From Bog-105 sp965277855 (GTDB lineage: Bacteria > Acidobacteriota > Terriglobia > Bryobacterales > Bryobacteraceae): a stretch of DNA of 64,000 bases. The DNA lies in the NCBI GenBank assembly GCA_965277855.1, contig OZ255847.1, forward strand, positions 62,001 to 126,000. The letters run 5' to 3'. A program made the translations under genes and the position numbers. Positions 1 through 9,545 of this stretch are shown piece by piece (within the stretch, counting starts at the first letter, position 1; each line of letters starts with the position of its first letter). The notes beneath the pieces were generated by a model. The model did not search any database, had not been told where the DNA came from, and worked only from the letters and a program-made list of their open reading frames with translations.

Positions 1-2615
1 CGATCGCCCTGCTGGACAAGAGCGACGCCGCGGTCGGTACCGCCATTGAGCGCGCCCAGACGCAGGAACTACCGCTAAATGGAAGGAACTGGGCCAGCCT
101 CACAGCTTTGACTCCAGGAGCAGTCGACCAGGGCCCGAACGATCAACGGACCATTCGTTTCGCGGGACATGGGCTCGACGATAATAACCTGACGCTGGAT
201 GGCGTGGATGCCACGGCTATTTACAATCAGGAACAGCGGGAGTACGTGCGGCTCACTATTCCGCTCGAATCTGTCAGCGAATTTCAATCGCAATCTCAGA
301 ACTTTAACGCGGATATGGAAGGCGGAACGGCAGGCGGGCAGACTTCTGTCGCCACCCCCGCCGGGACCAATGCATTTCACGGCGATGTATTCGACTTTTT
401 CCGTAACAACGCCCTCGATTCAAGATCTCCGCTCGATACTTCTTCAGCCGACCCATTTCTTCTGAACCAGTTCGGAGGCAATGTGGGCGGTCCCATCGTC
501 CGGGATAAAACATTCTTCTACGCGAATTACGAAGGCCTACGGCAACGCCTCGGACAGCCGCAGATCGGACTTGTGCCGAGCCCTTCTTTCCTCTCCGCCG
601 CACTTACAACCTCGCCTCAACTAAGCCAGATCCTTTCCGCCTACCCGCGTGGGACCTCGCCCACCTCTAAAGCGAACGTCTGGAACTACAACGTGGAAGC
701 GAATCAGGTAGACAACGAAGATTCCGGAATGATTCGTCTCGACCAGCACTTCTCCGATCGGACTACTGCCTTCTTGCGATTCAACACCGACCATGCGGTA
801 GACGCCATTCCGACAGGCGCGCTAAACGCGGTGTCCACGGCCAACACCTGGTTCCGTAACGGAGCTGTGGACCTGCTGCATGTGTTTACGCCGTCGGTCG
901 TGGTTGACGCCAAGTTTGGCTTGAACCAGCAAATCTATCACTCGGCGAATGTCTCGAACAGCCCCTTCAGTACAACAGTTTCGCAATTCAGTCCCATAAC
1001 AGGTGCGTCGAGCTCCGACGCGGCAGCCAAGACGTTTTCGAACCTGGTCGATTTGTCCTGGGTCACAGGAAAACATGTCTTTAAGTTCGGCTACGAGATT
1101 CGCTGGATTCAGATGAATCAAGGTAGTTCGCAGAGCGGGGCGCTCACCTATCTGTCTCCCGCTTTACTGGCGGCTAACCAAGTGGACAGTGCTAGTTACG
1201 TTTCAGAGTTGCCCCTCAAACGATTACGCAAGACGCAATACTGGGGCTACCTGCAGGACGAGTACAAAGTCACGAAGGCTTTAACTCTGAATCTTGGTCT
1301 TCGTTATAACTTTTTCAACGTATTTCACGAGACCAACAATCGCGCTATTCCATTCGACTTTGCCAGTTGCGGACCGCAGGGATACTGCGCCGCTGGTGGC
1401 AGCTTCAGTTTTCCTAGATCTAACGATTTCGATCCCCGGATCGGACTAGCTTGGGCTCTCAAGAACACGGTCCTGCGTGCTGGTGCGGGAATTTATCACA
1501 CAGATGGGCAAGAGGACGACCAAAACCTGCCTATCTCGAATGACTACACTCGCTATTCGCTCACCTCGGCTGGTTCGCCTGGATTATCGTACCCACTCAC
1601 TCCGTTCCTGGCTGCTACGCAAGGTGTCGTTTCGCCACGTTTGTTAGACCGCAACCGCAAAGATGCCTATGTCTCTGCCTGGACAGCTTCGATACAGCAA
1701 AAACTTTTTGGCGACATCGTTGGAACCGCCACTTACCTTGGCAACAAAGGAACTAACTTATTAACCACGACTTACATTAATGTGTTGAATCCAGCAACCG
1801 GTGTACGCCCGTATCCGGCATTCGGGGTCGTTGCATGGCGCGGCAACACTAGTAACAGCACCTTTCACGCCTTGCAGTTCAACGCCCGTCGCTCTTTCCA
1901 TCGTGGCTGGCTCCTGTCGGCGAATTACATGTGGTCTCACTCTATTAACGACGGCAGCATCGGAGGAGGCGAATCCGATACGGTGCAGAATGTATTCTGC
2001 CGGGCCTGCGACAAAGGCAACAGCGATTTCGACGTGCGCCAGGTGTTCAATACCTCCGTCATATATCAATTACCATTCGGAGCCGGCCGGCAGTTCCTCT
2101 CCAATCCTGGATTGGCCCGCGCTGTTCTGGGCGGTTGGGAACTCAGCGGCATCGGCACAGCGCGAACCGGCCTCCCAGTTAACATCACAATCAATCGCGC
2201 CGGCGCTCAGGTTCCTGGTGGCTACAACGTTGCGAACTCCGAGCGCCCGAATTACAACGATCAAGTCTCAACAACTCCGCCTAATGGGCAGACAGTAAAC
2301 ACTTGGATCAACGCAGCTGCTTTCTCCTTCCCTTCTAGCAATAGTTTTGGCAACCTGGGCCGAAATGCGCTGTCCGGTCCGGGACTGTGGCAGATCGATG
2401 CCGCACTGGCCAAACGGGTCGGCATCACGGAGCGTATCGGCCTGCAATTCCGGGCCGAGATCTTTAACGTATTCAATCGTGCTCAGTATGGGCAGCCGAA
2501 CGCCAATCTTTCCACCCCCGGCAATTTTGGCGTAATTACAACCACGGTGAATGAAGGCGCCACCGGCAGCGGAACACCTCGTCAAATTCAACTGGCTGTG
2601 CGTATTCTGTTCTAG
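1..2615 (+). CDS. Oar-like TonB-dependent outer-membrane receptor, 3' part (5' end outside window)
   Basis: The reading frame is open from base 3 through the window edge, so the gene begins upstream. The TTG at 108 is internal, because the plug motif QELPLNGRNW is encoded before it (about 66-98). The visible part holds the end of the plug region (LDGVDATAIYN, then the TSVATPAGTNAFHGDVFDFF segment typical of Oar-like receptors) and a long beta-barrel ending in the aromatic C-terminus AVRILF. Family knowledge: these receptors sit in the outer membrane and import or bind oligomeric substrates with TonB energy; many copies occur in Acidobacteriota. The substrate cannot be read from sequence. It differs clearly in sequence from the two close paralogues at 6068 and 34344. 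Confidence 0.9.
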   Translation, partial: IALLDKSDAAVGTAIERAQTQELPLNGRNWASLTALTPGAVDQGPNDQRTIRFAGHGLDDNNLTLDGVDATAIYNQEQREYVRLTIPLESVSEFQSQSQNFNADMEGGTAGGQTSVATPAGTNAFHGDVFDFFRNNALDSRSPLDTSSADPFLLNQFGGNVGGPIVRDKTFFYANYEGLRQRLGQPQIGLVPSPSFLSAALTTSPQLSQILSAYPRGTSPTSKANVWNYNVEANQVDNEDSGMIRLDQHFSDRTTAFLRFNTDHAVDAIPTGALNAVSTANTWFRNGAVDLLHVFTPSVVVDAKFGLNQQIYHSANVSNSPFSTTVSQFSPITGASSSDAAAKTFSNLVDLSWVTGKHVFKFGYEIRWIQMNQGSSQSGALTYLSPALLAANQVDSASYVSELPLKRLRKTQYWGYLQDEYKVTKALTLNLGLRYNFFNVFHETNNRAIPFDFASCGPQGYCAAGGSFSFPRSNDFDPRIGLAWALKNTVLRAGAGIYHTDGQEDDQNLPISNDYTRYSLTSAGSPGLSYPLTPFLAATQGVVSPRLLDRNRKDAYVSAWTASIQQKLFGDIVGTATYLGNKGTNLLTTTYINVLNPATGVRPYPAFGVVAWRGNTSNSTFHALQFNARRSFHRGWLLSANYMWSHSINDGSIGGGESDTVQNVFCRACDKGNSDFDVRQVFNTSVIYQLPFGAGRQFLSNPGLARAVLGGWELSGIGTARTGLPVNITINRAGAQVPGGYNVANSERPNYNDQVSTTPPNGQTVNTWINAAAFSFPSSNSFGNLGRNALSGPGLWQIDAALAKRVGITERIGLQFRAEIFNVFNRAQYGQPNANLSTPGNFGVITTTVNEGATGSGTPRQIQLAVRILF

Positions 2616-2685
2616 CCGTGTTCTACCCCAGTCACGCCCATCCAGCTGACGCCCATTTTCATCCTCGTTCGAAACTAGGAACAGG

Positions 2686-4068
2686 ATGGGGATTGGTCTC
2701 GATTTTGGAACGACGAATAGCTCGCTGGCCTTGGCCTCCGGCGACGGCATCATCCAACTGGCGCAATTTGCGACGCTGAACAAAGCCTTTTCGGAATCTT
2801 ACCGCTCACTGCTCTATCTGCAAAGGATTCGAGAAGCAAGCACAGGCCGCGATGCTGCGCCACCAGACGAAAGACGACCTTCGGCGGACTTGGGCGCGGA
2901 TCGCGAGTCCGTTGTGCGCGCGACTTCCTCAAAAGGGTCGCGGACAACCATCCGGTCGTGGAGTGGTCCGCAGGGCATCGAGCACTACCTCGAAGCTGAC
3001 GACGAAAAAGGCCGGCTCATTCAATCTCTCAAATCATTCCTCTCGAGCCGCGGCCTGCAAAGCACCGAAGTGTTCGGAAAACGGATCCAGCTCGAAGACC
3101 TCGTTTCGCGCATCTTGCGCGATATCCGCGAACGGGCCGAAGAACAATTCGGAACCGGCATGCGTCACGCCGTGGTGGGTCGGCCCGTGCGGTTTGTCGG
3201 CGCCGATACTGACGAAGACGACGACTATGCCGTCCTGCGGCTCACAAACGCACTCCAAAGAGCTGGTTTCGACGAGGTCCGTTTCGAATACGAACCCATT
3301 GCGGCGGCTTATTATTACGAAGCACGCCTGGACCATGATGAACTGATCCTGATCGGCGATTTCGGCGGCGGAACCAGCGACTTTTCTCTACTCAATGTTG
3401 GTCCCTCTTATCGGAGCAACCAGGGAGCTCCGCGCGCCGTACTCGGCAATGAAGGGCTCGGACTTGCGGGCGACGCCTTCGACGCTAAAATCGTCCGCCA
3501 TCTCGTTTCCCCGGAGCTCGGCGCACGCACGCAACTGCAATCCGGAGACAAACTCCTACCTGTGCCGAACTGGGTTTACCACAAGCTCGAACGCTGGCAT
3601 CACCTCTCCCTTCTAAAATCGCAAGAGACCCTGAACATGCTGCAAAGCGTTGCCAAACAAGCTCTCGAACCAGAGAAAATCCAGCGCCTGCTCTATCTCA
3701 TCCAGCACGATCTCGGCTACCATCTTCATCGCGCCGTACAGCAAGTCAAGCTCGATTTATCGAAGCGCGAAGCGAGCCAGTTCCGATTCGTCGACGGCGA
3801 TGTCGAGCTTACCGCCGACGTAAGCCGTGCCGAATTCGAAGATTGGATCGCGGAAGAACTTAACTCGATTGCGGCGAGCGTCACTCAACTTCTCGCCAAA
3901 ACCGGTGCTGCCGCGCAAGACGTCGACCGGGTCTTTCTCACCGGCGGCACTTCGTTTGTCCCGGCCGTGCGCCGTATCTTCGAGCAGAGATTTGGCGCAG
4001 AGCGCATTCGCACCGGCGATGAATTTACTTCAGTCGCGCGCGGTCTTGCCCTTCGCTCGCTCGAATGA
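2686..4068 (+). CDS. YegD-like Hsp70 family ATPase
   Basis: The 460-residue protein begins with the actin-fold phosphate-1 motif GIGLDFGTTNSS. It carries the phosphate-2 motif DFGGGTSDFSLL near residue 225 and a C-terminal adenosine motif FLTGGTSFVPAVR. It has only the nucleotide-binding domain region of DnaK plus family insertions, with no substrate-binding domain, matching the length of E. coli YegD (about 450 residues). The role is a putative cytosolic Hsp70-type chaperone or ATPase with unknown client. The ATG at 2686 follows an AGGA ribosome-binding site about five bases upstream. It lies 70 bases behind the receptor on the same strand and is convergent with the MFS gene, so co-transcription with the receptor is possible but not shown. 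Confidence 0.85.
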   Translation: MGIGLDFGTTNSSLALASGDGIIQLAQFATLNKAFSESYRSLLYLQRIREASTGRDAAPPDERRPSADLGADRESVVRATSSKGSRTTIRSWSGPQGIEHYLEADDEKGRLIQSLKSFLSSRGLQSTEVFGKRIQLEDLVSRILRDIRERAEEQFGTGMRHAVVGRPVRFVGADTDEDDDYAVLRLTNALQRAGFDEVRFEYEPIAAAYYYEARLDHDELILIGDFGGGTSDFSLLNVGPSYRSNQGAPRAVLGNEGLGLAGDAFDAKIVRHLVSPELGARTQLQSGDKLLPVPNWVYHKLERWHHLSLLKSQETLNMLQSVAKQALEPEKIQRLLYLIQHDLGYHLHRAVQQVKLDLSKREASQFRFVDGDVELTADVSRAEFEDWIAEELNSIAASVTQLLAKTGAAAQDVDRVFLTGGTSFVPAVRRIFEQRFGAERIRTGDEFTSVARGLALRSLE

Positions 4069-4077
4069 CATTCATCT

Positions 4078-5316
4078 TTATCGCGCTTGATCCAGCTTCG
4101 CACTCCTCAGGTTCGGCAAGAAGCCGGTGAGAACGCCGATGGCGGGCAAAAACGAGCAAACGTGATACACCATATAGATATTCGTCCAATCCGCCACTTT
4201 TCCCAAAACCGCGGCGCCAATTCCTCCCATCCCAAACGCGAATCCAAAGAACAGGCCCGAGATCATCCCGACATTACCGGGAACCAGTTCCTGTGCGTAA
4301 ACCAGAATGGCGGAAAACGCCGAAGCGATTACCAGGCCAATGATCACACTCAAGAAAACCGTCCACGGAAGATTCACGTATGGCAGCAGCAGAGAGAAGG
4401 GAAGTACACCCAGAATCGACCACCAGATAACAAGCTTCCGGCCGAAGCGGTCTCCGATTGGTCCTCCAATCAATGTACCGGCCGCTACCGCGCCTAGAAA
4501 CACGGCCAGGTAAAGCTGCGAATCCTTTACGGGAACGTGAAACTTTGCAATCAGAAAGAAGGTGTAGTAACTCGAAATACTCGCCAGATAGAAATACTTA
4601 GAGAAAATAAGTAACACGAGAACAGTGATGGCCCAAATGACCTTGTTTCTCGGCAGAGTCGAACTCTTTGCCGTGCTGGCCGCCCGTGGATTCTTGCGGA
4701 GTGGATGAGCCTTGTACCAGCGGCCCACTCCCGTCAGCGTAACGATTCCAGCCAGCGCCGCCGAAGAGAGCCACAGCATGCTCCCCCGACCGTGAGGCAA
4801 CACCAGGAACGCTGCCAGCAAAGGACCAAGAGCTGAACCCGCATTGCCGCCCACCTGGAAAATCGATTGTGCCAGGCCGTGTTGCCCGCCCGAAGCGAGT
4901 CGGGCCACCCGGGACGATTCCGGATGAAACACAGAGGACCCCATGCCTACCAGGGCCGCTGCCAGAAGCAGCGTTCCAAAACTCGGGGCTAGCGCCAGCA
5001 GAATGACTCCCCCTAGCGTGAATGTCATGCCAACCGGCAGTGAATAGGGATGCGGTCGCCGGTCCGTATAAAGTCCAACGAACGGCTGCAATAACGATGC
5101 GGTCAGCTGATACGTGAGAGTGATGAGCCCGATCTGTCCAAAGTCCAGGTGAAACGAGCTTTTGAGAATCGGGTAAATCGCCGGAATCAGCGACTGCACC
5201 ATGTCATTGAGCAGGTGACAAAAGCTGATCGCCGCGAGGACGGAAAAAATCGTTTTCTCCCGCAAGCCGTCGTGCTGCGGAATCAGCATTGCGCCTGGAT
5301 TTGTCTCTGTCGCCAC
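4078..5316 (-). CDS. MFS transporter, fosmidomycin-resistance (Fsr) type
   Basis: This is a 412-residue, roughly 12-helix major facilitator protein. The first helix has the Fsr-type signature ISFCHLLNDMVQSLIPAIYP, and the segment ALVGMGSSVFHPESSRVARL is also characteristic of the fosmidomycin-resistance subfamily. Members are inner-membrane drug/proton antiporters, and the real substrate here is unknown. The gene ends nine bases from the end of the Hsp70-like gene, so the two are convergent. The start is set at the first ATG, which leaves a short cytoplasmic tail before helix 1. No regulator lies next to it. Confidence 0.85.
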   Translation of the reverse strand: MATETNPGAMLIPQHDGLREKTIFSVLAAISFCHLLNDMVQSLIPAIYPILKSSFHLDFGQIGLITLTYQLTASLLQPFVGLYTDRRPHPYSLPVGMTFTLGGVILLALAPSFGTLLLAAALVGMGSSVFHPESSRVARLASGGQHGLAQSIFQVGGNAGSALGPLLAAFLVLPHGRGSMLWLSSAALAGIVTLTGVGRWYKAHPLRKNPRAASTAKSSTLPRNKVIWAITVLVLLIFSKYFYLASISSYYTFFLIAKFHVPVKDSQLYLAVFLGAVAAGTLIGGPIGDRFGRKLVIWWSILGVLPFSLLLPYVNLPWTVFLSVIIGLVIASAFSAILVYAQELVPGNVGMISGLFFGFAFGMGGIGAAVLGKVADWTNIYMVYHVCSFLPAIGVLTGFLPNLRSAKLDQAR

Positions 5317-5348
5317 CGTGTCTATTTAGGATAACGGTAAGAAGATTA

Positions 5349-5432
5349 ATGAGCGAAGAAAAGGAGAAACAGAATGCCTCGGACGATCATCTCAAAAGCG
5401 AGGCTATACATACATGGCAATCGAAGAATTGA
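5349..5432 (+). CDS. possible 27-residue leader ORF
   Basis: A short ATG-initiated frame encodes a charged peptide beginning MSEEKEKQNASDDH. It ends inside the next gene, overlapping its start by 19 bases. A weak purine-rich stretch (GGTAAGAAG) precedes it. The composition is hydrophilic and protein-like, and the overlap would permit translational coupling, but nothing else supports expression. It may be chance. Confidence 0.2.
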   Translation: MSEEKEKQNASDDHLKSEAIHTWQSKN

Positions 5433-5794
5433 AGAAAAGCACAATGATGTCGCATCTGCTGGCCGCTTTAGATCAAGGTCAGGACATCGGCCACTACGGA
5501 CGCCTGGTGTTTGTAATGGTCGGGCAGCATTTTCTTTCTCCGGAAGAACTCAAAACCGAGCTCATGAAGGACAAGGATTGCGACGATCAGAAAGCCCAGG
5601 CCATCATCAGGCAAGTAGAAGCAAAGAGTTATAGTCCACCCAAGCGCGAACGCATCATCGAGTGGATGAACCAGCAGGATTTCGCCATCTGCGAAAACTC
5701 TGAAAATCCCGACTCCTGCAACATCTACAAGGAAATTCAGTTTCCGCCTGAGGTATACGAGAAGATCTCCTCGTATTACGAATCGAAGAACTAA
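5414..5794 (+). CDS. conserved hypothetical protein, 126 aa
   Basis: I do not recognise a named family. The protein is small, soluble and acidic, with no signal peptide or membrane segment. Its N-terminal half is helical (SHLLAALDQGQDIGHYGRLV, then VGQHFLSPEELKTELMKD). The C-terminal half carries two cysteines (FAICENSENPDSCNIYKE) that could bind metal or form a disulfide. GAGG stands about ten bases before the ATG, so the start is reasonable. A second in-frame ATG lies ten codons in (MMSHLL). It stands alone between the MFS gene, which is divergent, and a receptor. The function is unknown. Confidence 0.65.
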   Translation: MAIEELKKSTMMSHLLAALDQGQDIGHYGRLVFVMVGQHFLSPEELKTELMKDKDCDDQKAQAIIRQVEAKSYSPPKRERIIEWMNQQDFAICENSENPDSCNIYKEIQFPPEVYEKISSYYESKN

Positions 5795-6067
5795 ACGCAA
5801 GCTTTCCCAACACCAATCAATGTGCCGCTCGTGGCACAGGCGTTTTCGCCTGTCGCCTTAGCTTAGTCCTGCTCTACGCCGGGATGACTGCAAAGATCCC
5901 CAACACCTCTGGATTTATTGGAAAGCCCGCCATCCCCGAGGGTGACACTGAGTACGCCATTCATCTCCGCATCGATTCAGCCAAGTTCCGAACGTGATAA
6001 CCTACACGTTTCTCGCTAGTGGCAGGCTCGTCGACCTGCCGGCGCATTGGAAAGATTCGGAGACTCT
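5795..6067. other. non-coding interval upstream of receptor gene with palindromes
   Basis: No convincing gene is present. It holds two overlapping perfect hairpins at 5821-5853 (TGTGCC/GGCACA, and ACAGGCG-TTTT-CGCCTGT) and a third at 6021-6040 (GGCAGG/CCTGCC) just before the ribosome-binding site of the receptor. The first pair could end transcription of the 5414 gene, but no T-run follows. Confidence 0.5.
5821..5853. repeat. overlapping palindromes, dispersed-repeat type
   Basis: TGTGCC (5821-5826) pairs with GGCACA (5833-5838). ACAGGCG (5836-5842) pairs with CGCCTGT (5847-5853) across a TTTT loop. The two stems share bases and exclude each other. The pattern (GC-rich arm, short loop, arm) is like the palindromes at 6021, 22003 and 30065. 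Confidence 0.5.
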
Positions 6068-9000
6068 ATGCAAAAGCTGGGCCGCGCCCTCGCCGCCGTT
6101 ACGTTGTCTTTCTTTTGTTGTTTTTCGTCACTGGCACAAGACGCTACCGGTAAAGTGACAGGCATCGTCACCGACGAGTCCGGCGCGGTGATTGCTAATG
6201 CAGCGGTTACCGTCACCAACATCGCAACGAACGCGACGCAGCAGATTGCAACCAATAAAGATGGTTTTTACCAGGCGCTCCAATTGCCATTGGGTCTCTA
6301 CCGCGTTACGGTAGTCTCTCCGGGTTTCGAAAGAACGACGATCGATTCGAAGACTACTCTTCAGATCAATCAGACCTTGCGCGTCGACGTGAAACTCCAG
6401 GTCGGCAAACAAAGCGACGCGATTACTGTCGAGAGTAACTCGTCACAGGTGGAGACTGAGAACTCTACCATTGGAGCCACGGTTACCGGGCAAGCCATTT
6501 TTGAATTGCCCCTCAATGGCCGCAACACTTTAGATCTCCTGAAGACCCAGCCCGGCATTAGTGCCACGAACCCGGATTCCGGTGCTGCTGGCAATTACAG
6601 CATCGGGGGTATGCGCACAGATTCCGTCACCTACCTGTTAGACGGAGGCTTGAATAACGATCTACTCTCAAACGGCGTTGTAGCCAATCCTAATCCCGAC
6701 GCCATTGCTGAATTTCGTGTTCTCGAGAATAATTACGGTGCCGAATACGGCCGCAGCGCCGGTGGCATTGTTAGCGTTGTAACTAAAAGCGGTACCAATC
6801 AATTTCACGGAACCGGCTACGACTATCTGCGAAACAACTACTTCGATGCCAACACTTTTTTCAACAATCAGCAGAATATTGCAGTCCCCATCTTAAAGCG
6901 CAACCAATTTGGCGGTACCGTCGGCGGCCCGATTGTCAAAAACAAGTTGTTTTTCTTCTTCTCGTACGAGGGGCAACGTCAATCGTCGTTCGACGTGAGT
7001 CCAGGGAGGGTAAATACCTTTACGCCAAGTGAAGCCAATGGCGACTTCTCCCAATCGTCCGGCGCTCCGCTGGTGGCCGCTTTCTTGCAGAACAATCCCC
7101 AGTTTCAAGCTGATCCCACACTCGCCGCGCAAGGCATCATTGATCCTACCAAGATAGATCCGGTTGCAAAGGCCTATTTTGCCCATGGCCTTATTCCTGT
7201 CTCGACGAGCGGCTTTATCTTTCCGCAAGCTAACTCGACTAATAACTTCAACGAATATTTAGGAAAGTTCGATTACAACTTAACCTCTACAGACACAATC
7301 AGCGGCACTTTTACCAGTCGCGACAATCCAATTCTGTATCCATTCGGTCCCAGTCCTAACCCCCCCTATAATGCGCCGGGTTTTCCCGTGAGCTATTCGA
7401 CAACCACGTATTACGGATCAGTGGCCTATAACCACACGTTTACGCCAGCCCTGCTGAATGAGCTACGAATAACTGCGCAGCGGCTGCTCAATAACCAGGC
7501 TGTACCCACCACTAAAAATCCGTCAGGCGTTCAGTTAGGGGCCAATGTGCCTTCGGACGATCCCACTGGTCCCCCACAACTTGACTTTTTGGGAAGTGGC
7601 CTCGTCACTGGGCCGAGTCACCAGGGGCCAACGGTAGAAGCCGATAACACTTACGGGTTCACTGATAACCTGTCCTGGACCAAAGGTGCCCACAACCTGA
7701 AATTTGGCTTCTACTTCTCCCCTTATCAGAACAATACAACCTACGACTACCTCATCAATGGCGAATATTTTTTATACGGAGCCAGCACGAAGGTCGGCTC
7801 TGGTTTGGATTTGGCGGACTTTTTGATGGGAAATGTAGATGAATACACGCAGGCCCCGAGAGCTCCTTCCAACATTCGTTCGGATCAGTATGCGGGCTTC
7901 GCGCAGGACACCTGGCATCTTTCCAAACGCTTGACTCTCACTTTAGGCTTGCGTTACGAGTACGCGGAGCCTAAGTACGATACGCAGGGTCGGACGTTTA
8001 GCTTTATTCCGGGTTTGCAATCCCAACGATTTACGAATGCGCCGCCCGGCTTGGTCTTTCCCGGCGATCCTGGCGCGCCGAACGGCTCGAATTTTCCGAA
8101 CAAGAAAAACTTCAGTCCACGCTTTGGATTCGCCTATGACGTGTTCGGAGATGCCAAGACAAGCGTGCGCGGCGGGTTTGGCATGTTCTACGACATTCTG
8201 AAGGGCGAGGACAATCTGCAATTCAATGGTCAACCGCCGTTCTTCGCATACGCCGATATTCTGACTTCCGCAAATACGGGGACCGGTCCGAGCGGCTTAC
8301 AGGATCCCTTTGCGTCGGCCGGAGCAGTGAATCCTTTCCCATCCAAACCGCCTACCAAGGATCTAAATTTTCAGAGCGCCGGCTACCTGCCTTTTGGCGG
8401 TGGTTCGATCTATTTGGTCGATCCTACTCTAAAGACGCCTTACGTGTATCAGTACAATCTCTCTCTACAACAGCAACTGCCGTCCAACACCATACTTGAG
8501 GTCGGCTATCTAGGTTATTCGGCACACGGTTTGACTAGCTTGACCGATGTCAATCCCTATTCTTTGAATGGAACAGATCGTATCTACGGCACAACTAACT
8601 ACAGCTACCTTTACCAATTTCAAAATATTTCACGCGCGAGTTACAACAGCCTGGAGGTCAATTTGACCAGGCGTTTCTCCAGCAGCGTAGTGGGTAGTAG
8701 CTTTTTCACTGTCGCTTACACGCTAGGTCACGAAATCGACAACGTTTCCGGCTTCCGAAACCGAAATTCAGTTGTCCCAGCCTATTCCCACGAGCTGTTC
8801 CGATCTTCCGGCGATACCGATGTTCGACACACATTGTCATTATCGGGCGGATGGGATCTGCCTTTCGACAAACTCTGGCAGCGTGGCCCCAAGCTGCTCA
8901 CGCGCGGCTGGAGTCTCTATCCCATCCTGACTATTCGCAGTGGTTTTCCGCTCGATGTCTATGGTGGTTTAAATACGAATATTAATGATCCCGGGCCGTC

Positions 9001-9448
9001 CGGTGCGGGCGATGCTGGCCTTGTTCGAGCCGATCTTACAACCGGAACGGTCGCAACGCTCAGTCCCAAAAATGCTCAGGTATTATCAAACCCCAATAAC
9101 TCCGGGAGCACTAGCTACGGCAACTACTTGTTTAATCCTGCTAGCTTGAGTAATGCCCGTTTGACTAACCTCGACAACAATGGGGGCACCACAAATTTCT
9201 TTCCCTATGGAACCTTCCCTCGAAATGGTCTCCGCGGGCCACGTCAGACTAATCTTGACCTATCCATTTCCAAGCATTTCATCATCCGCGAGGGTATGGA
9301 CTTGGAACTGCGCGGTGATGCCTTCAATGTTTTGAATCATGCTGAATTCCAGAATCCAGACACCACCATCACCGATTCCACCTTCGGACAGGTGTCCACC
9401 ACCTACGATCCACGCATCCTGCAACTAGCCTTGCACCTGCGCTTCTAA
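6068..9448 (+). CDS. Oar-like TonB-dependent receptor
   Basis: The ATG at 6068 is preferred over a TTG seven codons upstream, because GGAGA lies directly before it and the product then starts with a clean signal peptide (MQKLGRALAAVTLSF, cut after SSLAQ). Domains in order: signal peptide (1-24), carboxypeptidase-regulatory Ig-like domain (DATGKVTGIVTDESGAVI onward, to about 110), plug with FELPLNGRNTLDLL, and a 22-strand-type barrel ending LALHLRF. It has 1126 residues, usual for Oar-like receptors. Such proteins span the outer membrane and act with TonB, and the substrate is unknown. It is a close paralogue of the receptor encoded at 34344-37775. A hairpin follows the stop at 9462. Confidence 0.92.
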   Translation: MQKLGRALAAVTLSFFCCFSSLAQDATGKVTGIVTDESGAVIANAAVTVTNIATNATQQIATNKDGFYQALQLPLGLYRVTVVSPGFERTTIDSKTTLQINQTLRVDVKLQVGKQSDAITVESNSSQVETENSTIGATVTGQAIFELPLNGRNTLDLLKTQPGISATNPDSGAAGNYSIGGMRTDSVTYLLDGGLNNDLLSNGVVANPNPDAIAEFRVLENNYGAEYGRSAGGIVSVVTKSGTNQFHGTGYDYLRNNYFDANTFFNNQQNIAVPILKRNQFGGTVGGPIVKNKLFFFFSYEGQRQSSFDVSPGRVNTFTPSEANGDFSQSSGAPLVAAFLQNNPQFQADPTLAAQGIIDPTKIDPVAKAYFAHGLIPVSTSGFIFPQANSTNNFNEYLGKFDYNLTSTDTISGTFTSRDNPILYPFGPSPNPPYNAPGFPVSYSTTTYYGSVAYNHTFTPALLNELRITAQRLLNNQAVPTTKNPSGVQLGANVPSDDPTGPPQLDFLGSGLVTGPSHQGPTVEADNTYGFTDNLSWTKGAHNLKFGFYFSPYQNNTTYDYLINGEYFLYGASTKVGSGLDLADFLMGNVDEYTQAPRAPSNIRSDQYAGFAQDTWHLSKRLTLTLGLRYEYAEPKYDTQGRTFSFIPGLQSQRFTNAPPGLVFPGDPGAPNGSNFPNKKNFSPRFGFAYDVFGDAKTSVRGGFGMFYDILKGEDNLQFNGQPPFFAYADILTSANTGTGPSGLQDPFASAGAVNPFPSKPPTKDLNFQSAGYLPFGGGSIYLVDPTLKTPYVYQYNLSLQQQLPSNTILEVGYLGYSAHGLTSLTDVNPYSLNGTDRIYGTTNYSYLYQFQNISRASYNSLEVNLTRRFSSSVVGSSFFTVAYTLGHEIDNVSGFRNRNSVVPAYSHELFRSSGDTDVRHTLSLSGGWDLPFDKLWQRGPKLLTRGWSLYPILTIRSGFPLDVYGGLNTNINDPGPSGAGDAGLVRADLTTGTVATLSPKNAQVLSNPNNSGSTSYGNYLFNPASLSNARLTNLDNNGGTTNFFPYGTFPRNGLRGPRQTNLDLSISKHFIIREGMDLELRGDAFNVLNHAEFQNPDTTITDSTFGQVSTTYDPRILQLALHLRF

Positions 9449-9461
9449 TCTGTATTTCCCA

Positions 9462-9485
9462 GGGCTTTTACTTCAGTAGAAGCCC
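9462..9485 (+). terminator. stem-loop after receptor gene
   Basis: GGGCTTTTAC (9462-9471) pairs with GTAGAAGCCC (9476-9485) with one G-T pair and a TTCA loop, 13 bases after the stop codon. No T-run follows on the plus strand, so it may protect the 3' end or act as a weak terminator. Confidence 0.45.
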
Positions 9486-9545
9486 GTCCTCACCTTCTAA
9501 AGCGGCACGTTATACGCGCGGGTTATACTCGATTGACCGCTACTC